From the NCBI RefSeq assembly GCF_002736105.1, contig NZ_CP024123.1, forward strand, positions 2,720,001-2,784,000: 64,000 nt of DNA, given 5' to 3'. The stretch comes from Solibacillus sp. R5-41 (lineage in GTDB: Bacteria > Bacillota > Bacilli > Bacillales_A > Planococcaceae). The stretch's first letter is position 1. Each line of letters opens with the position of its first letter. Shown in pieces: positions 61,017-64,000 of the stretch. Both the position numbers and the translations under genes were made by a program. The notes under the pieces are model-generated. The model made no database searches and was not told where the DNA came from. It was given only the letters and a program-made list of their open reading frames with translations.

Positions 61017-62105
61017 TCAATCCCTCCATTCCAGTAAAACAGCTTCCCCGCTAAAACCAGGACCTAATGCAACTAATAATCCAAGTGTATTGGCTGCCGT
61101 TTCTTTTAACATAAATTGTTCAAGTACATACAGGACCGTTGGCGACGACATATTGCCGTGATACTTTAAAATATCTCGTGAAATGGCAGTGTGAACACTG
61201 TCTAATTGCAGTGCCTCCTCATATGCCTGCAACACTTTTTTCCCCCCAGGATGTGCAACAAAATGATCAATTTGCTCTGGCTGAATGTCATAATCACTTA
61301 ATAATTGATGGATAAATGGACCGAGCCATGTAGCAATAATTACAGGAATGCTTTTAGCAAATACAACATGCAAGCCCCCTTTTTTTACTTGCCAGCCCAT
61401 CACATCCTCAGAATTTGGCATCCACTTTGATTTCCGACCAATAATATGCGGCACCGGCTTGTCCTGCTCTAGTTCCACTTGATCCCCACATATGAGCACA
61501 CAGGCTGCGCCGTCCGCGAACAATGACGTTCCGACGATATTGCTTTTTGTATAGTCATCTTTTTGGAAGGTCAAGCTACATAGCTCAATACAAACGACAA
61601 GCACTTTCGCTTTCGGATACGCTTTGCAATAGTCATAGGCGCGACTTACACCCGCAGCCCCTCCAGCACATCCTAGCCCCCAGATCGGTAGGCGAACCAC
61701 TTCATCCGAAAACGGAAGGATGTTCATGACACGCGCATCGATACTTGGTGTAGAAATGCCTGTACTACTTACGAAAATCAGCGCATCAATGTCTTCTGTT
61801 GTAATAGCCGTTTGTAAAAAAGAGGGATTCGTTAAACATTTTTGAATCACTTCTACGCTATACGCAACTGCTAGATCAACATAAAGTTCATTGCGTTCTT
61901 CAAACGTATGCTCCTCACGATACCATTCAGGTGGAACACAAAAATGACGTGTTTCAATTTCACCGTTTACAAAAACATTTAGCAAACGATCAATTTTAGG
62001 CATTTGCTGTTGAAAAAGCTCTTTCGTTAATTGTTGAATATTCGACTGCGCCAACGAAAAAGGCGGTGTATATGTACCGACAGAAGCTATTTTTGGCAAG
62101 GTCAT
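61017..62105 (-). CDS. type III polyketide synthase (BcsA/BpsA-like)
   Basis: Chalcone-synthase fold making alkylpyrones from long-chain acyl-CoA and malonyl-CoA. Catalytic triad visible: Cys in WGLGCAGGAAGVSRA, His in FVAHPGGKKVL, Asn in YHGNMSSPTVLYV; C-terminal LGPGFSGEAVLLEW is diagnostic. The frame is open to 62201. AAAGGAG lies only two bases from the ATG at 62105 but eight from the TTG at 62099, so the real start may be 62099. Operon with the methyltransferase gene. Confidence 0.92.
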   Translation of the reverse strand: MTLPKIASVGTYTPPFSLAQSNIQQLTKELFQQQMPKIDRLLNVFVNGEIETRHFCVPPEWYREEHTFEERNELYVDLAVAYSVEVIQKCLTNPSFLQTAITTEDIDALIFVSSTGISTPSIDARVMNILPFSDEVVRLPIWGLGCAGGAAGVSRAYDYCKAYPKAKVLVVCIELCSLTFQKDDYTKSNIVGTSLFADGAACVLICGDQVELEQDKPVPHIIGRKSKWMPNSEDVMGWQVKKGGLHVVFAKSIPVIIATWLGPFIHQLLSDYDIQPEQIDHFVAHPGGKKVLQAYEEALQLDSVHTAISRDILKYHGNMSSPTVLYVLEQFMLKETAANTLGLLVALGPGFSGEAVLLEWRD

Positions 62106-62239
62106 GTCTCCTTTTAAAAAATGCATTTCTACCAATATATTAAATGAACGAGAAAAATATAACGTTTTCCTACATGATAATGAGTAAACGGGATGCGTCA
62201 ATTACACAATTGCCTTTCCATATATTTATATCTCACTAA

Positions 62240-62284
62240 TATCCCCCTAGCTCCCCCGATTACGGAACAGCTAGAGGGACAGTT
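62240..62284. other. hairpin between polyketide synthase and coat genes
   Basis: CCCCCTAGCT pairs with AGCTAGAGGG with a 17-base spacer. There is no T run, so it is only possibly a terminator for the coat protein gene. Confidence 0.35.
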
Positions 62285-62342
62285 TAATTTATTGATTCTG
62301 CATGTATGGGAAACAAATCTCCATTAATTAAAATTCACTTTG

Positions 62343-62876
62343 TTATCGGTGACCGTGTGATTTTCCGCATTTGCAATTACAAATATGTGGTCTAAATGGT
62401 GTTCCACACATCGTATGCGTTTCACAACATTCATTTACAACAGATTCCGTATGTGGGAAATGATATTGATGATGCATCATATGTCGATTAATAGTAGTCA
62501 TATGTGAAGGTGAAATGTGTGGTATCACTTCATTTGTCACGATTGTTTGCTCATACTGACGTGTTGGTGATACGCGCGGTGCCTCGAATTGAGTAGGTCC
62601 TGTTTGTGTCGGCAACTGTGTTGGCGATTGCGATTGCATCGGCATCTCCATCGGCATACCCATTGTCATATCCATTGGCATTTGCATTGGCATCTGCATT
62701 GGCATCTGCATTGGCATCTGCATCGGCATTTGCATCGGCATTTGCATCGGCATTTGCATCGGCATTTGCATTGGCATTTGCATTGGCATTTGCATTGGCA
62801 TTTGTTGCTGCGGGAAACCTTGAGTAAATTGCTCACTATTCATGTCAAATTGATTGTACCAATTACCATTATTCAT
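62343..62876 (-). CDS. CotD-like spore coat protein with MPMQ repeats
   Basis: 177 aa. The N-terminal leader (residues 1-25) is followed by about eleven MPMQ repeats (to about residue 70), some degenerate units (MPMDMTMGMPME), and a C-terminal His/Cys-rich domain: TIVTNEVIPHISPSHMTTIN, MMHHQYHFPHTESVV, HICNCKCGKSHGHR. The histidine-rich part resembles inner-coat CotD. The Met-rich tract is unusual and may cross-link or resist oxidation. GGAGG precedes the ATG. Normally a mother-cell (sigma-K) gene; promoter not defined. Confidence 0.82.
   Translation of the reverse strand: MNNGNWYNQFDMNSEQFTQGFPQQQMPMQMPMQMPMQMPMQMPMQMPMQMPMQMPMQMPMQMPMQMPMDMTMGMPMEMPMQSQSPTQLPTQTGPTQFEAPRVSPTRQYEQTIVTNEVIPHISPSHMTTINRHMMHHQYHFPHTESVVNECCETHTMCGTPFRPHICNCKCGKSHGHR
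62640..62805 (-). repeat. 12-bp coding minisatellite (MPMQ array)
   Basis: On the plus strand, units of GGCAT(T/C)TGCAT(C/T) repeat tandemly with third-position changes only, coding about eleven Met-Pro-Met-Gln units. Expected to vary in copy number by slippage. Confidence 0.92.
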
Positions 62877-63028
62877 CTAACGTCCTCCTTCTTGATGAGT
62901 TTTGTATCCTTATTAACATATGAAACGGAAATACAATGAACTATTTGTATGCCTATACGTTTGATGGTACGATTTGAAGGTAGACCATGACGACTAACAA
63001 TATTAAGAAGAATTGGGTGTGGAAACGA

Positions 63029-63736
63029 ATGAATTTACAAACGGTTATGCAAGAGCTAGAGGCTTTAGGTAAGGAACGATCGAAAAAAATGTATCAATCT
63101 AACGGTGCACGTGAGCCACTTTTCGGCACGACGACGGGTTCTATGAAACCAATTGCCAAAATGATTAAAAAAAATCAACCTTTAGCAGAAGAGCTTTACG
63201 CTACGGGCAATTATGACGCCATGTATTTTGCCGGAGTTATCGCGGACCCTGCAGTCATGACGAAGGATGATTTCGAGCGCTGGATTGACGGTGCGTATTT
63301 TTATATGCTATCTGATTACGTCGTTGCTGTGACATTAGCTGAATCGGTTCTTGCCCAAGAAATCGCGGATACATGGATAGAAAGTGGCGAGGAATTAAAA
63401 ATGTCTGCGGGCTGGAGTTGCTATTGCTGGCTTTTAGGTAACCGCAAAGACACTGAATTTTCAGAGCAAAAACTCTTAGGCATGCTTGAAACCGTTAAAA
63501 ATTCGATTCATGATGCGCCGGAACGTACAAAATCTGCGATGAATAATTTCATATACACAACAGGGGTTTCCTTTTTGCCACTACATGAAAAGGCAATGAA
63601 AATCGCCCAAGCAGTCGGTACAGTCGAAATCAAAAAGGTTAATAAAAAAAGTAGTTTTGTGAACGCCTATGAAAGCATTCAGAAAGAAGTAGAAAAAGAA
63701 CGTATTGGTTTCAAACGCAAATATGTAAGATGTTAA
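63029..63736 (+). CDS. DNA alkylation repair protein (AlkD-like HEAT repeats)
   Basis: 235 aa. GAREPLFGTTTGSMKPIAKM, DAMYFAGVIADPAVMTKDDF and WSCYCWLLGNRKD are hallmarks of the alkylation-repair HEAT-repeat family. These are all-helical proteins; catalytic Asp/Trp residues of AlkD proper are only partly discernible, so base-excision activity is not certain. ATG at 63029 chosen over 62987, as GGAA precedes it; the upstream ATG has no ribosome site. Confidence 0.85.
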   Translation: MNLQTVMQELEALGKERSKKMYQSNGAREPLFGTTTGSMKPIAKMIKKNQPLAEELYATGNYDAMYFAGVIADPAVMTKDDFERWIDGAYFYMLSDYVVAVTLAESVLAQEIADTWIESGEELKMSAGWSCYCWLLGNRKDTEFSEQKLLGMLETVKNSIHDAPERTKSAMNNFIYTTGVSFLPLHEKAMKIAQAVGTVEIKKVNKKSSFVNAYESIQKEVEKERIGFKRKYVRC

Positions 63737-63747
63737 GAACACAGAGC

Positions 63748-63782
63748 ATGTTGAATTTATACACATTCAACATGTTTTTTTA
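63748..63782 (+). terminator. intrinsic terminator of the alkylation-repair gene
   Basis: CATGTTGAAT / ATTCAACATG stem with a 6-base loop, followed by TTTTTTT. Confidence 0.92.
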
Positions 63783-63836
63783 TGAAGGTTTTTTTAGGAT
63801 GATTGGAGAATAAATTAATATACGAGGAGGGCTAAA

Positions 63837-64000
63837 ATGGATATCATCAAACTGACTATTATGCCAATTATCGTTGCACTCATAGCAACGGCTATTTTTA
63901 TGAAAATTTATAAAAATAAAGAAAAGGTAGATCATGGCTTTGCCTTCAATTATTTCAAACTATCCTATAGAAGAAAAATGATTCGAACACTTTACTCTTT
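63837..64000 (+). CDS. membrane-anchored protein, partial (runs off the window)
   Basis: GAGGAGGG precedes the ATG at 63837. The first 54 residues (MDIIKLTIMPIIVALIATAI..., then KNKEKVDHGFAFNYFKLSYR) show one N-terminal membrane helix followed by a basic region. Truncated by the end of the window; not recognised. Confidence 0.7.
   Translation, partial: MDIIKLTIMPIIVALIATAIFMKIYKNKEKVDHGFAFNYFKLSYRRKMIRTLYS

Noticed and set aside
62640-62805. Tandem repeats considered as a CRISPR array
   Set aside because: Units are contiguous 12-mers with no unique spacers and lie in frame in a coding gene; no cas genes nearby.
62589-62939. Plus-strand frame coding repeated His-Leu-His-Trp
   Set aside because: It is the complement of the MPMQ array of the CotD-like gene, whose C-terminal domain is recognisable; the repeat pattern is a by-product.
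1-64000. tRNA, rRNA, prophage and plasmid-origin signals
   Set aside because: No CCA-ended cloverleaf, no ribosomal RNA blocks, no integrase, capsid or replication genes were recognised on either strand.

Overview
The window is low-GC Firmicute DNA and looks like a chromosomal segment of a spore-forming Bacillales species, most likely Planococcaceae (Solibacillus/Lysinibacillus-like). The evidence is spoIIIA genes, a gamma-type small acid-soluble spore protein, a CotD-like coat protein, B. subtilis-type gene sets (accBC, efp-papA-aroQ-yqhR/yqhQ, yqhL/lipM, menA, helD) and a B12-dependent ribonucleotide reductase. Nearly all genes have strong GGAGG-type ribosome sites, and many have hairpin-plus-T terminators. 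The species call is inference from gene content. I saw no rRNA, tRNA, CRISPR array or prophage.

Layout. 0-4.4 kb: MscS channel, a GNAT acetyltransferase, a CMD/AhpD-like protein, two tiny genes each broken by one in-frame stop, and gamma-SASP. 4.4-14.5 kb (mostly minus): accC-accB, a reduced spoIIIA operon (AC, AD, short AE, 44-aa AF, short AG, AH; no AA or AB), a nitronate monooxygenase between dispersed repeats, then efp, papA, aroQ, yqhR and divergent yqhQ. 15-19 kb: a Cys/Lys-rich small protein, then a truncated and a complete copy of one insertion sequence flanking a DUF4272 gene. 19-28 kb: a heterodimeric ABC exporter, CPBP protease, esterase and a large RND transporter. 28-35 kb (minus): two small membrane proteins, an ABC-2 transporter (ATPase plus two permeases), a PadR-DUF1700-lipoprotein operon and a response regulator-kinase pair. 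35-43 kb: a NhaC-type antiporter behind a structured leader, PadR-DUF2812, and a YkoGH-like two-component system followed by two PepSY proteins. 43-50 kb: HelD, a proteasome-like Ntn hydrolase at the end of an operon of four tiny genes, an ECF sigma factor with a membrane partner, and TrhO. 50-64 kb: a broken small gene and a multicopper oxidase remnant, menA, VOC plus truncated DUF5412, a zincin-like protein, nrdJ, lipM, yqhL, a pentapeptide-repeat protein, an ICMT-type methyltransferase plus type III polyketide synthase, a CotD-like protein with a 12-bp minisatellite, and a DNA alkylation repair protein.

How the parts fit. accBC supply malonyl-CoA to fatty-acid synthesis. spoIIIA, gamma-SASP and CotD serve sporulation. 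The 28-43 kb stretch is a cell-envelope stress and export zone with two OmpR/HisKA systems, two PadR regulators and several exporters. At least three families of dispersed intergenic repeats punctuate the window and often sit at synteny breaks. The most notable points are the stripped-down spoIIIA operon, the proteasome-like Ntn hydrolase operon, the structured leader ahead of the antiporter and the dispersed repeat families.
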